DNA of 64,000 bases, taken from positions 1-64,000 of the forward strand of contig JBBANM010000021.1 in the NCBI GenBank assembly GCA_040401995.1. Reading direction: 5' to 3'. Below are positions 1 to 9,645 of this stretch, piece by piece. Numbering within the stretch: position 1 is the first letter of the stretch; the number at the start of each line of letters is the position of its first letter. Source of the stretch: Haliscomenobacter sp040401995. Lineage in GTDB: Bacteria > Bacteroidota > Bacteroidia > Chitinophagales > Saprospiraceae. The position numbers and the translations under genes are program-made. Below the pieces are notes generated by a model. That model was given only the letters and a program-made list of their open reading frames with translations, was not told where the DNA came from and ran no database searches.

Positions 1-89
1 TGAATTATCTCGAAAAAATTCTAGGGGTGTAGATTTGATGCGTTTGCCCTAGAAACTCACCAGCACCAAAACGGTGCAAGGGTTTTTAC

Positions 90-1829
90 ATGGGGAGCGA
101 AATAACCGTGATCAATCGTCCCGAAAAAACGGCCACCAATCCCCGCTATATCCAGGTGGTGCTCGACAAACATACCAAAGGTAGCTTGGGATTAACCAAT
201 GAAGGGTTTCGCGGGATGGGCATCAAAAAAGATTTGCGCTACGATTTTTCAGTTTTGTACCATCAAAAAACGGCTAGCGCCAAAATGTACCTGGAACTGG
301 TCAACGAAAAAGGCGAGGTCATAGGCTCGGGCGTGTATGCGCCTACGCAGACGGGCGAGGGCTGGCACAAAGGCGAAATGAGTTTTACCGCCACCGCTAC
401 CGAACCGCGCGCTAAACTGAATATTTGGTTTGAAGGCAGCGGGGTGCTGGATTTGGATATGATTTCCCTCTTCCCAAGCGACACCTGGAAAGGAAGAAAA
501 GGCGGTTTGCGGGCTGATATGGTGCAAATTTTGGCTGATATGAAACCCAAGTTCATCCGTTTCCCTGGCGGTTGTATCGTGGAAGGCCATGATCTTTCGG
601 TGCGGTACCAATGGAAAAAAACCATCGGCGCAGTGGAAGACCGCAAATTGATCGTCAACCGCTGGAATTATGAATTTGCGCATCGCCCAGCGCCCGATTA
701 TTTCCAAACTTTTGGTCTCGGTTTTTTTGAATACTTCCAAATGGCGGAAGACATTGGCGCGGAACCGCTACCCATCTTGAACTGCGGCATGGCTTGTCAG
801 TTTAATTCCGCCGAACTGGCGCCGCTTGAGGACATTGGTCCCTACATTCAAGATGCCTTGGATTTGATAGAATTTGCCAATGGTGCGGTAACGACTCCTT
901 GGGGCAAAAAACGCGCAGCAATGGGGCATCCGGCGCCGTTTAGCATGAAAATGCTGGGGGTAGGCAATGAAAACTGGGGGCCGCAGTATGTGGAGCGTTT
1001 GACCTTGTTTCAAGCGGCCATTCAAAAAAAATACCCGGAGATCAAACTGGTGTGCAGTACCGGTTTTTTGCCCAACGGCGACCTTTTTGATTACCTGAAT
1101 ACCACTTTGCGCAAAATGCAAGTAGCATACGTCGACGAGCATTTTTACAGTCGGCCAGAATGGTTTTTTGGCAACGCTAAAAAATACGATGATTACGATA
1201 GAACCTCGACCACTAAAGTTTTCGCCGGCGAGTACGCGGTGCAAACCGACAAAACGGTCAGCGTTGACAACAAAAACAACTGGCTAGCCGCATTGGCAGA
1301 AGCGGCTTTTTTAACCGGGGTAGAACGCAATGCCGATGTGGTGAAAATGGCTTCCTACGCGCCGCTTTTTGGCCACATCGACGGGTGGCAGTGGAAACCA
1401 AACCTAATTTGGGTGGATAACCTCCGGGTAATGCCCACCGCCAATTATCAAGTACAAAAGCTGTATGCTACAAATAAAGGCACCAATGTGGTTCCAATGA
1501 TGTACAAAAACAACCAACCCGCCACCGGCCAGGACAGCCTGTACGCTTCGGCGGTATTGGATAAAAACACCAATGAGTTGATCATCAAAATCGTCAATGC
1601 TTCAGGAAAACCACAATTGAGCGAAACACGGATGGAAGGATTGCAACAATTGAATGCAAAAGCGCAGTATGTCTTATTGCAAAACAATGATTTGCAAGCC
1701 GAAAATACGTTGGATAATCCCTCGGTGGTTGCACCAGTGAGCCAGGTTATTGATATCCAGGGTAAAACGATACAGTTAGAATTGAAACCATATTCTTTTT
1801 CGGTGATTCGGGTGAAGTATGGGCGTTGA
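90..1829 (+). CDS. Alpha-L-arabinofuranosidase, GH51, truncated at the 5' end
   Basis: Family GH51 enzymes release terminal alpha-L-arabinofuranosyl groups from plant polysaccharides. Visible: an inserted carbohydrate-binding-like beta-sandwich (about residues 15-130), the motif KFIRFPGG, the acid/base glutamate in GNENWG (E294) and the nucleophile in FAGEYA (E381), then a C-terminal beta domain. What is missing is the family's N-terminal signal peptide and first barrel strand (the usual FFEDI...DGGLYAEL...NRSF block, roughly 80 residues). The open frame reaches back only to base 39, behind a TGA at 36-38, and the other two forward frames also have stops in the first 89 bases. It is therefore a real truncation or a frameshifted gene, possibly a pseudogene. 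Family call is secure; activity is doubtful. Confidence 0.8.
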   Translation: MGSEITVINRPEKTATNPRYIQVVLDKHTKGSLGLTNEGFRGMGIKKDLRYDFSVLYHQKTASAKMYLELVNEKGEVIGSGVYAPTQTGEGWHKGEMSFTATATEPRAKLNIWFEGSGVLDLDMISLFPSDTWKGRKGGLRADMVQILADMKPKFIRFPGGCIVEGHDLSVRYQWKKTIGAVEDRKLIVNRWNYEFAHRPAPDYFQTFGLGFFEYFQMAEDIGAEPLPILNCGMACQFNSAELAPLEDIGPYIQDALDLIEFANGAVTTPWGKKRAAMGHPAPFSMKMLGVGNENWGPQYVERLTLFQAAIQKKYPEIKLVCSTGFLPNGDLFDYLNTTLRKMQVAYVDEHFYSRPEWFFGNAKKYDDYDRTSTTKVFAGEYAVQTDKTVSVDNKNNWLAALAEAAFLTGVERNADVVKMASYAPLFGHIDGWQWKPNLIWVDNLRVMPTANYQVQKLYATNKGTNVVPMMYKNNQPATGQDSLYASAVLDKNTNELIIKIVNASGKPQLSETRMEGLQQLNAKAQYVLLQNNDLQAENTLDNPSVVAPVSQVIDIQGKTIQLELKPYSFSVIRVKYGR

Positions 1830-1935
1830 TATTTTTTGGGAATGAAATTTTAGCAAGAACTAAAACCGCGTTTTTTCATTAAGTTTGAATGACGCTATGT
1901 AGCCAACATAGCAGCTTTAGCCATAAAACCACGCT

Positions 1936-3459
1936 ATGCAAAACCTAAAATTCGCTTCGATCTTTCTGCTCTTGTTGGCCTGTCTGGGTTTTCAAACAGA
2001 AAAACCAGCGCCCAAAATTGATGTTACCGAGCTGACCATTGCTAAGATTCATTCGGCGTACAAAAAAGGCACGTACACCAGTCAGGATTTGGTCGCGGCG
2101 TATTTGGAGCGCATCAGTCAATTCGACAATCAGATTCATGCCATCATTACCACCAATCCAGAGGCGATGGCCATCGCTAAAGCCTTGGATGAGGAATACC
2201 AAAGAACCAAAGTACTGCGGCCATTACACGGCATTCCCATCATCGTGAAAGACAATATCCAAACCAAAGGACTTACCACTACTGCGGGGGCATTGGCGTT
2301 ACAGCATTTTATCCCCGGTACGGATGCTTTTATTTTGGATAAATTGGTAAAGGCTGGCGCGATCGTGTTGGCTAAGTCGAATATGGCAGAATGGGCGTTT
2401 TCGCCTAGGGCATCGTTTAGTTCTATTCTGGGCAATACGTTGAACCCATACAATGTTGGCCACACCCCCGCGGGATCAAGCGGAGGAACCGGTGCGGCAG
2501 TTGCGGCGAATTTTGGCGCGGTTGGTTTGGGTACGGATACTGGTAATTCCATCCGCGGCCCTTCTTCACATTGCGCATTGGTGGGTTTTAGAACCACCTT
2601 GGGACTGAATAGTCGATCAGGTATTGTTCCTTTGAACCTCAAAAACGACGTGGTTGGCCCCATGTGTCGAACAGTGGAAGATGCCACCAAGGTTTTGGAA
2701 GTCATGGCCGGCTATGATCCCGCCGATCCTTTGACCAAATATTCGGAAGGTAAAATTCCTAAAAACTACACCCAATTTCTCAAAAAGAATGGACTTAAAG
2801 GAGCCAGGATAGGCGTACTTCGCGAGCTTTCGGAGGCCAATCCGGACCCGCAGATCAAAGCGTTGTTTGAAAAAGCCATTGCCGATATGAAAGCGCTGGG
2901 GGCGGTGATCGTCGATCCTGTGGTTGTCCCTGATTTTTCTGCTTTGCGGAAAGACCAATGGTGCTCCAATTTTAAAACTGACATTGAAACGTATTTAGTT
3001 ACTCAGGTCAAAAACGACACTATCAAAACCTTGGACGACATCATTCGGATAGGTACAAAATCAAAGTTTGCAGCGGATCGCCTCAAAGGCAATAAAAATG
3101 GTGACGGTCAATGCTTAGACGCTTCTGATGTATACACGGCTCAAAAAAGAATTGCTTACCGAAAAGCGATTGAGGACCAAATGGACAAATTAAAGCTTGA
3201 TGCCATCGTGTACCCCACCTGGAACAATCGTCCTGCTGAAATCGCTACGGCGGATAAAGATTACAAAGGCGACAACAGCCAGATCATTGCGCCGCATACG
3301 GGTCAACCGGCATTTACGGTTCCCATGGGCTTTTCGGAAGGGAACTTACCTGCGGGTATTCAATTTTTAGGCAGAATGTATGCTGAACCGACTTTGATTA
3401 GATTGGCTTATGGTTATGAGCAAGGGACGAAACATCGGGTTCCGCCGGTGCTGAAGTGA
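1936..3459 (+). CDS. Secreted amidase, amidase-signature family (GatA-like)
   Basis: A 507-residue protein of the amidase signature superfamily, which hydrolyses amide bonds with a Lys-cisSer-Ser triad. The triad is visible: Lys105 in IVKDN, the cis-Ser in AGSSGGT (Ser181/182) and the nucleophile Ser205 in GTDTGNSIRGPS. The usual GGS before the nucleophile is GNS here. A hydrophobic N-terminus (residues 4-18) ending near FQTEKPA looks like a signal peptide, so this is probably an exported peptide or small-amide amidase and not the cytoplasmic GatA subunit of the tRNA amidotransferase. No gatB or gatC is nearby. It starts 106 bp after the GH51 gene on the same strand. Substrate unknown. Confidence 0.85.
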   Translation: MQNLKFASIFLLLLACLGFQTEKPAPKIDVTELTIAKIHSAYKKGTYTSQDLVAAYLERISQFDNQIHAIITTNPEAMAIAKALDEEYQRTKVLRPLHGIPIIVKDNIQTKGLTTTAGALALQHFIPGTDAFILDKLVKAGAIVLAKSNMAEWAFSPRASFSSILGNTLNPYNVGHTPAGSSGGTGAAVAANFGAVGLGTDTGNSIRGPSSHCALVGFRTTLGLNSRSGIVPLNLKNDVVGPMCRTVEDATKVLEVMAGYDPADPLTKYSEGKIPKNYTQFLKKNGLKGARIGVLRELSEANPDPQIKALFEKAIADMKALGAVIVDPVVVPDFSALRKDQWCSNFKTDIETYLVTQVKNDTIKTLDDIIRIGTKSKFAADRLKGNKNGDGQCLDASDVYTAQKRIAYRKAIEDQMDKLKLDAIVYPTWNNRPAEIATADKDYKGDNSQIIAPHTGQPAFTVPMGFSEGNLPAGIQFLGRMYAEPTLIRLAYGYEQGTKHRVPPVLK

Positions 3460-3474
3460 TGGGGGAGGGATGGT

Positions 3475-4092
3475 TCAAGCGAATTTCGAGCCTTCCTTTT
3501 TTAAAAATTCCCCCAAATTGACCTGGATACCTACTAAGATTTCTACCTCTTTATTCCAGTCTTTTATAAGCCAATCTTCAGAAGGAGTGGCAACGATAAC
3601 GGTTTTTCCAGGAGTCATCACCCAAATTACTTTTTCAACACCGAAATCAAGTAATTTCCGGGTTTTGGTATGCACGTATCCTTCCGCAGTTAAGCTTGCG
3701 GGATCTACCGCAATATCTACCTCTATGACAATCTTCGGCGGGATGGCAAAATAGTTTTCATTGATCGCATCAATCGAAACATCTTTTCGATCATAAATCA
3801 AGATATCCCCTGCTAGATTGTTGCGTTTATCTAAGTGTAACCCCGCTTCATTGGTGAAAAGGATAAATTGGGTTTCGTCCAGATTCTTATACAGTGTTTT
3901 TAGTAAGAAACTGATGATAAAAGCTTGCAAAGAACTAGACCCCATAATATCCTCTGGTGTTTTTTCCCCATTTAATACCTCTTCATACCCTTTAAAATAG
4001 AATGGTCTCCCATCTATGACCTCACAGATTAGGGAGTTGGGTATTTTTTTGCTGATTTTTTTATGCCCTTTTGGCGATTTATTAGCTACCAT
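3475..4092 (-). CDS. Uma2 family (DUF820) putative restriction-like nuclease
   Basis: A 205-residue protein of the Uma2/DUF820 family, which has a PD-(D/E)XK nuclease-like fold and is common in multiple copies in filamentous cyanobacteria and Saprospiria. Typical elements are GDILIYDRKD (about residues 95-104), PPKIVIEVDI (about 119-128), the helix with THTKTRK-like basic residues and KLLDFGVEKVIWV near 145-157. Cellular role is unknown for most of the family. It lies tail-to-tail with the amidase, with only 15 bp between the stop codons, and there is no recognisable partner gene. The family assignment is fairly secure; a restriction or defence function would be speculation. Confidence 0.82.
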   Translation of the reverse strand: MVANKSPKGHKKISKKIPNSLICEVIDGRPFYFKGYEEVLNGEKTPEDIMGSSSLQAFIISFLLKTLYKNLDETQFILFTNEAGLHLDKRNNLAGDILIYDRKDVSIDAINENYFAIPPKIVIEVDIAVDPASLTAEGYVHTKTRKLLDFGVEKVIWVMTPGKTVIVATPSEDWLIKDWNKEVEILVGIQVNLGEFLKKEGSKFA

Positions 4093-4193
4093 TTAAGATG
4101 GTTTTGAGGAAAATTTAGACTATGAGTATATTGAATAAAATTAGGCTTTTTCTGAGAGAAAGACAATTCACATCAAAAAAGAAGATAAAAAAG

Positions 4194-5294
4194 CTACTCC
4201 TTCCCCCCAATCAACACTCTTACACCCATGGCAATTTTTTCAAACTGTTTGCAAGCATTGTTGCATAAGATGATGATGGTTTTATCAGCATCAATAAAAC
4301 GGATGATTTTGGTTTTGTAGCCGGGGTTGTCGCCATTGTGTTGTACGATAGCGCCGAGCTTGGCATCGTTTTCAATTTCCCAGCCAAAACCATAGTGTAC
4401 GGAAGTCGTTCCATCGTTCAGCACGCCGGAGGTGAAGGCTTGTTGTAAAGTCGCCTTTTTGACCAGTTTTTCGGTGTATAAAGCCCGATCCCAAAGCAAC
4501 AAATCTTGCGTGGTTGAGCTGATGCGACCCGGTCCTTTCCGATTACCCAACCAAATGGTGTAGTTGGAAGAAGGAAACGAATCGGCGCGGATAAAGCGGT
4601 TTTTGCCCTCCACATAAACATATCCTAAGGCGAAATTTGGGGTAGCGGCCTTTGCCGCCAGCGTGCGGATGTCAGTATGGGTCATGTGTAGCGGCTGAAA
4701 AATGTGCTGCTGGCAAAAAGCGATGAAGTCTTGCCCCGATACTTTTTCTACGATACTGGCCAGCAATACATAAGCCGTGTTGCTGTAGGAATACTTCTCG
4801 CCCGGGGCAAATTCGCGGGCTGGGGCGTACCGATTAAGGTATTCTAAAATATCTGCATTGCCAGCCACTTTGGATTTGTCCCAATGCTCATCCATGATGG
4901 CCTGGTAATCTGGCAAACCGCTCGTGTGCGTGAGCAAGTGTCGGATGCGGATGCCGGCGTAGGGGATTTTTAAGTATTTTTCTACCAAATCATCGTATTG
5001 CAGCAGACCCTTTTCTTGGAGCATTAGGATGGCCATCGCGGTAAATTGCTTGGAAACCGAGGCCAGTTCAAAGAGATCGGTCTTTTTTAGTGGTTCTGCT
5101 TTTTCAAAATTGCGGAACCCAAACACCAACTCGGATTGAACCTTACCTTTGTCGGCCACCAAAATTACCCCGCTAAAAGGTTGCTCTTTGCTGGTTTCTT
5201 GGCGAATCAGGTTCTGAATGGCTTGATTTAAATTTTTTTGAGCGACCAATTGCAGACCCGTCAAAAAAAGCGCAAGGGAAAGTATTTTTTTCAT
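4194..5294 (-). CDS. Secreted serine hydrolase, class C beta-lactamase fold
   Basis: A 366-residue protein with a signal peptide (MKKILSLALFLTGLQLVAQ) and a beta-lactamase/penicillin-binding-protein transpeptidase-like domain. The SxxK motif is S79-V-S-K82, the YxN motif is YSN in KYSYSNTAY, and the third motif is HNG in IVQHNGDNPG near the C-terminus. Members act as D,D-peptidases, esterases or amidases; few are true beta-lactamases. There is no extra C-terminal domain. It is on the same strand as, and 12 bp downstream of, the nucleotidyltransferase gene, so the two are probably co-transcribed. Substrate cannot be told from sequence. Confidence 0.85.
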   Translation of the reverse strand: MKKILSLALFLTGLQLVAQKNLNQAIQNLIRQETSKEQPFSGVILVADKGKVQSELVFGFRNFEKAEPLKKTDLFELASVSKQFTAMAILMLQEKGLLQYDDLVEKYLKIPYAGIRIRHLLTHTSGLPDYQAIMDEHWDKSKVAGNADILEYLNRYAPAREFAPGEKYSYSNTAYVLLASIVEKVSGQDFIAFCQQHIFQPLHMTHTDIRTLAAKAATPNFALGYVYVEGKNRFIRADSFPSSNYTIWLGNRKGPGRISSTTQDLLLWDRALYTEKLVKKATLQQAFTSGVLNDGTTSVHYGFGWEIENDAKLGAIVQHNGDNPGYKTKIIRFIDADKTIIILCNNACKQFEKIAMGVRVLIGGKE

Positions 5295-5306
5295 CGTTGA
5301 TCGTTA

Positions 5307-6044
5307 CTAATCCAGTTCAATTTGATCCAATATGTCTGCTGCTTTTTCCAGTTGCGGAATTTTTCCCACATCTAACCAAATGTCGTCTTGATGCGGATAG
5401 CCCGTGATGGTTTCTTGAGTCGACGCATCAAGATAAGTATCGATGATGGAAAAAACAGGCTCAGTAGAAGAAAGGTAATCAAAAAATGATGGGCTAATTG
5501 CGTGGATGCCGCTAAAAGCCCAATCTTCCAGTTTTTTTCCGCCTGGCAAACGCGATAGTCTGCGTTCCCCCGTTTTGTCGTTGCGCCACCCGCTGAGTTG
5601 TTTGTTGCTGTCAAAAAGTAAATAACGCGAGGAGCTGCGTTGGCGAATGGCCAATGTCGCCATACTTCCGCTGACCAAATGTGCTTGGTAAAAAGCACCC
5701 AAATTGAGGTTGGTAACCACGTCGGCGTTGAGCAGCAAAAAAGGCGCGTCTTGCAAAAACCAGGCGGCTTTTTTGAGTCCCCCGCCCGTATCGAGTAGTT
5801 GTTCGCGTTCGTCAGAAATGGTGACATCGATGCCGAAATGGTCTTTTTGCTGCAAAAACGCCTCAATCTGCTCGCCAAAGTGATGGATGTTGACGATGAT
5901 TTCCCGGCATCCGTAGTGTTTGAGTCGGCGAATAGTAATTTCAAGCAAGGGGATCCCGTTGATCGGAACCAGGGCCTTAGGCATGTTGTCGGTAATGGGG
6001 CGCAAGCGGGTACCCAGACCTGCCGCAAATATCATTGCTTTCAT
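5307..6044 (-). CDS. NDP-sugar nucleotidyltransferase (MurU/RmlA-like)
   Basis: A 245-residue nucleotidyltransferase that would join a sugar 1-phosphate to an NTP. The N-terminal signature AAGLGTRLRPIT...PKALVPI (residues 7-28) is the nucleotide-binding loop, and LLNADVV near 105 carries the metal-binding aspartate. It has no C-terminal acyltransferase or hexapeptide domain. That short single-domain form matches MurNAc-1-phosphate uridylyltransferase MurU and mannose-1-phosphate guanylyltransferase-like proteins. In Bacteroidota such genes often accompany cell-wall recycling kinases, but no kinase is adjacent here. It probably shares an operon with the serine hydrolase downstream. The exact sugar is unresolved. 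Confidence 0.82.
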   Translation of the reverse strand: MKAMIFAAGLGTRLRPITDNMPKALVPINGIPLLEITIRRLKHYGCREIIVNIHHFGEQIEAFLQQKDHFGIDVTISDEREQLLDTGGGLKKAAWFLQDAPFLLLNADVVTNLNLGAFYQAHLVSGSMATLAIRQRSSSRYLLFDSNKQLSGWRNDKTGERRLSRLPGGKKLEDWAFSGIHAISPSFFDYLSSTEPVFSIIDTYLDASTQETITGYPHQDDIWLDVGKIPQLEKAADILDQIELD

Positions 6045-6155
6045 GGATGTCGTTCAATTTTACAATTGCAACCAAGATAAAAACTAAACCTAGGTGTAGA
6101 AACAGGAATGAAGAAATTCTCTTAGTTTTGAACCAACTTGAACAGATCAACTTAC

Positions 6156-7223
6156 ATGAAACCAAATTGGATTTTCCGGATTGTGTTGTCGCCGTTTGCT
6201 TTGTTGTATGGATTGGGAGTGTCGTTTCGCAATCTAATGTACCAAACCAAATTGCTGAAATCGGCTAAGTTCAGCATCCCGGTGATATCGGTGGGCAACC
6301 TTTCGGTAGGCGGCGCGGGCAAAACGCCGCACATCGAGTACTTGATTGAACTGTTGCGTCATTACCTCAATGTCGCTACGTTGAGCCGCGGTTACAAAAG
6401 AGAAACCACCGGTTTTTTGTTGGCGGAGCCCGATATGAATGCCAAAACCATTGGCGACGAGCCGCTGCAATACAAACGCAAGTTTCCGCAAATTGAAGTG
6501 GCCGTGGCGGAAAACCGCGCCTTGGGTATTCCGCAATTGATGGCCGCTGCAATTGAAACCCAGGTGGTTTTATTGGACGATGCGTTTCAGCACCGGGCGG
6601 TTACGCCCAGCTTGAACATCATGCTGACCGAATACAGTACCCCATTTTCCAGCGATTGGTTGTTGCCGGCCGGTCGATTGCGCGAGTGGCGTTCGGCTTA
6701 CCATCGTGCAGATGTTATCATTGTGTCCAAGTGCCCCGCGCAGATGAGCGAAGCGGAGCGGGAAAAAATACTCAAAGCCATCCGCCCGCAGCCTTACCAA
6801 CAAGTATTTTTTAGTTACTACGCTTACGAGCAGATGTACTACCTGTTCAATCGGGGGTATCAAGGCGTTTTGGATAAAAATACCGATGTGTTGTTGCTGA
6901 GCGCGATTGCGCGTACCGATTATCTCATGGATTATCTGGAAACCCAGGCTGCTTCGGTGCTCGGGATGGAGTTTGAAGACCACCACTATTTCACTTCCGA
7001 AGACCTGCTGCGCTTGAATACCGCTTTTTTGCAATTGAAATCAGCGCAAAAAATCATTCTCACCACCGAGAAAGATGCAATGCGGCTGGAATTGCACCGC
7101 GCCTTCTTGCAAGAAAAACAATTGCCTATCTTTGTCTTGCCGGTGGCGGTACAGTTTCATTTTGGTGAAGCCGAGCGCTTCAACCAACTGATCAAAAATC
7201 ATCTACTCAACTTCAAGGTCTGA
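6156..7223 (+). CDS. lpxK: Tetraacyldisaccharide 4'-kinase LpxK
   Basis: Phosphorylates the 4' position of the lipid A disaccharide precursor at the inner membrane. The P-loop-like GNLSVGGAGKTP (residues 47-58) follows an N-terminal membrane-associating helix. Family motifs LSRGYKR, GDEP, VAVAENR and LLDDAFQHR are all present, as is the late TTEKDA. I chose the ATG at 6156; the same frame also opens with a TTG at 6138. It heads an envelope block: the acyltransferase starts 2 bp after its stop, and the glycosyltransferase and sigma factor genes then overlap in turn. Confidence 0.93.
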   Translation: MKPNWIFRIVLSPFALLYGLGVSFRNLMYQTKLLKSAKFSIPVISVGNLSVGGAGKTPHIEYLIELLRHYLNVATLSRGYKRETTGFLLAEPDMNAKTIGDEPLQYKRKFPQIEVAVAENRALGIPQLMAAAIETQVVLLDDAFQHRAVTPSLNIMLTEYSTPFSSDWLLPAGRLREWRSAYHRADVIIVSKCPAQMSEAEREKILKAIRPQPYQQVFFSYYAYEQMYYLFNRGYQGVLDKNTDVLLLSAIARTDYLMDYLETQAASVLGMEFEDHHYFTSEDLLRLNTAFLQLKSAQKIILTTEKDAMRLELHRAFLQEKQLPIFVLPVAVQFHFGEAERFNQLIKNHLLNFKV

Positions 7224-7225
7224 TT

Positions 7226-8533
7226 GTGAACGCACTACAGTTTTTGGTTTATTACACGCTCAAAGTTCTGGTGATCATCCAGTTCAATATTTATTATTCC
7301 AGGACCTTTACTTTGGGTAAAAAAAACCTGCGCCTAAACAAGCCCACGATAGTTGTTTCCAATCATCCCAGCACTTTAATGGACATCTTAAACGTAGGTC
7401 GAAAATTGAAAGCGCCTTTGTATTTCTTGGCCAATGCCAGCATGTTCAAAGGGCGTTTTGCTGGGCCTTTTTTTCGTTTTCTATTTTGTATTCCCGTAGA
7501 ACGCCCTTATGATACTGGTGGTAAACCAATTAACAACGAGACCTCCTTCCTGAAATCATACGAGCATCTGGAAAAAGGGCTACACATTTATATTGCTCCC
7601 GAAGGCGGAAGCTTCACTGGTCGAAAATTGCTACCGCTCAAAACCGGCGCGGTTCGCATTGCTTTGGGAACCGAAGCGCGCAATCAATTTCAACGCGGTG
7701 TACAGATTTTGCCAGTTGGGTTAACCTATAGCAGCTTGCAAGACACCTTTCGCAGTGAGGTGGTCATTCATGTTGGGGAACCCATTGAAATGGCGTCTTT
7801 TGCGGAGACTTATGCACAAGATGAGCGCCAAGCCGTACGGGAAGTAACGGATTTGTTGTACGCCCGCATGCGCGAACTTTTGGTGGCCACTCAAGATGAG
7901 CGTCAGGATCAGCTGCTGTATCAATTGGAAGAGATATTGCGCTATCAAGAAGAAAGCACCCAAAAGGTCGCCTATTTCCGCAGCCGAAAACTGGTAGATG
8001 CCTTGCAGCAGTGGCAACAGAGCGAGCCAACAACCTATGAATCCTTTTTGAACCAAGTTGCCGCATACTTTCAAACACTAAAAGAACAACAGATTACTGA
8101 GCAAAGCGTAGCGGATACTGCATTGAACAAAATGGGATTGTGGATGCGTATTGGGGTATTGATTTTTTCAGCACCTTATGCAGCATTCGGGTTTATCAAC
8201 AATGCGTTGGCTTTTGGCGGGCCTTATTTTTTGTCGAAACGAATGAAACTCATAATTGAATACAAATCAACGGTTGAGGCCGCACTAGGACTGATTTTTG
8301 TACCGTTCTTTTATGCGCTACAAACTTGGGTGCTCAGCTTTTTCGTTTCCCCAATTTGGCGTTGGGTATACCTGATCAGTTTACCATTAACTGCCTGGAA
8401 TGCTTGGATGTGGCTTTTGGTAAGTAAGGAAGCGACTAGTCTATTGTTGTTACGTACGCAAAAAAAATTGACCCAGGATCTTTTAGCACAACGCAGCAGC
8501 ATTTTGGATCAAGTAAAAAAACTGTTGGGATGA
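7226..8533 (+). CDS. Lysophospholipid/glycerol acyltransferase, PlsC-like
   Basis: A 435-residue membrane acyltransferase. The catalytic histidine motif is NHPSTLMD (H47 to D53, the HX5D spacing common in Bacteroidota homologues), followed by FCIPVERP and APEGGSFTGRKLLPLKTGA, which bind the glycerophosphate. The C-terminal third (about 310-405) holds several hydrophobic segments, longer than in minimal PlsC, so this is the extended multi-pass type. It likely transfers an acyl chain to lysophosphatidate or a related lipid. GTG start 2 bp after lpxK, and the next gene begins inside its stop codon (ATGA overlap), so translation is probably coupled. Confidence 0.85.
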   Translation: MNALQFLVYYTLKVLVIIQFNIYYSRTFTLGKKNLRLNKPTIVVSNHPSTLMDILNVGRKLKAPLYFLANASMFKGRFAGPFFRFLFCIPVERPYDTGGKPINNETSFLKSYEHLEKGLHIYIAPEGGSFTGRKLLPLKTGAVRIALGTEARNQFQRGVQILPVGLTYSSLQDTFRSEVVIHVGEPIEMASFAETYAQDERQAVREVTDLLYARMRELLVATQDERQDQLLYQLEEILRYQEESTQKVAYFRSRKLVDALQQWQQSEPTTYESFLNQVAAYFQTLKEQQITEQSVADTALNKMGLWMRIGVLIFSAPYAAFGFINNALAFGGPYFLSKRMKLIIEYKSTVEAALGLIFVPFFYALQTWVLSFFVSPIWRWVYLISLPLTAWNAWMWLLVSKEATSLLLLRTQKKLTQDLLAQRSSILDQVKKLLG

Positions 8534-9645
8534 CAATGGCGCTGGAGGTTTTTATGGCGCTTTTTATTTTTGGTACCGGGGTACAATTGGCGTATTGGTT
8601 GTTGTTTTTTTCTAAAGTGTCGCGGTATGAAGATCCTACATCATTTCCAACAGATCATGCACAATCGGTATCTGTAATCATTTGCGCACGCAATGAATCA
8701 GAAAATTTAAAAAAAAATTTGCCCCGTTTCCTCAACCAAAACTACCCTTCCTTTGAAATAATCGTCGTTGACGATGATTCGAGTGATAATTCTGCTGAGG
8801 TGGTGTTGGAATTTCAAAAGAAAAATTCGATCTTGTTACTCGTTCGCATATTGGATAAAAAGCATACTGGCAAAAAAGCTGCTTTAGCCGCTGGAATTCA
8901 AGCTGCACAACACGAAGTTCTTCTACTCAGCGATGCAGATTGCTTCCCTGCAAGTTCCAATTGGATCTGGCAAATGCAGTCTGTTCTTCAAGGGTCAATA
9001 CAGATAGGACTTGGATTTAGTCCCTACTTTTTTCAAAACGGTTTTCTAAACCGTTTCATTCGATTTGAGGCCATCTACACTGCCGTTCAGTACTTTTCCT
9101 TCGCTTTAGCGGGTATTCCCTACATGGGAGTAGGTAGGAATCTCATTTACGCAAAGTCCCTCTTTTTGCGGAATGGCGGTTTTTCCAATCACCTTGATAT
9201 TGCATCTGGCGACGACGATTTATTCGTTAGCGCAGCGGCGGAAAAGCACAATACAGCAGTGTTGATGCACCCCGATTCTTTTGTTTTTTCAACGCCAAAA
9301 AGAACTTGGCGAGGCTACTACAACCAAAAGTCTAGGCACTTGAGCACGAGTACCCGGTACAAGCCCATCCATCAGTGGATGCTGGGTTTGCTATCGTTGA
9401 GTCACTACTTGCATTACATGGCAGGTATTGCGGTACTATGTTGCGGAGGTTCCTGGATGTTTGTGATGAGTTTATACTTGGCACGAACCTTGGTAGTGGC
9501 CGTTCAAAGTTGGATTATTCTGAGGAAATTCAAAGACACCGCTCTTTTCTGGTGGATACCCCTCTTGGACGCTGTAATGATTATTTACTACCATGTGTTC
9601 GCGCCGATTTTCATAATTGGTAATCCTAGAACATGGAAGCTGTAA
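8530..9645 (+). CDS. Membrane-associated glycosyltransferase family 2
   Basis: A 371-residue GT-A fold glycosyltransferase with an N-terminal membrane helix (about 8-27) and C-terminal hydrophobic segments. Motifs: SVIICARNESENL (about 48-60), the nucleotide-binding DDDSSD (81-86), the metal-binding DAD in LLLSDADCFPAS and the acceptor-site GDDDLFV. It probably adds a sugar to a lipid or polysaccharide at the inner membrane. It overlaps the acyltransferase stop by four bases (ATGA), and the sigma factor gene begins 13 bases before its own stop. Donor and acceptor are unknown; lipid linkage is inferred from context. Confidence 0.85.
   Translation: MTMALEVFMALFIFGTGVQLAYWLLFFSKVSRYEDPTSFPTDHAQSVSVIICARNESENLKKNLPRFLNQNYPSFEIIVVDDDSSDNSAEVVLEFQKKNSILLLVRILDKKHTGKKAALAAGIQAAQHEVLLLSDADCFPASSNWIWQMQSVLQGSIQIGLGFSPYFFQNGFLNRFIRFEAIYTAVQYFSFALAGIPYMGVGRNLIYAKSLFLRNGGFSNHLDIASGDDDLFVSAAAEKHNTAVLMHPDSFVFSTPKRTWRGYYNQKSRHLSTSTRYKPIHQWMLGLLSLSHYLHYMAGIAVLCCGGSWMFVMSLYLARTLVVAVQSWIILRKFKDTALFWWIPLLDAVMIIYYHVFAPIFIIGNPRTWKL

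Noticed and set aside
3470..3754. 94-residue plus-strand reading frame overlapping the Uma2 gene
   Set aside because: Antisense shadow of a recognised protein family with no homology-like features of its own.
3475..4092. Uma2 protein as part of a defence system
   Set aside because: It has no associated methyltransferase, helicase or abortive-infection gene, and the family is widespread without a proven defence role.
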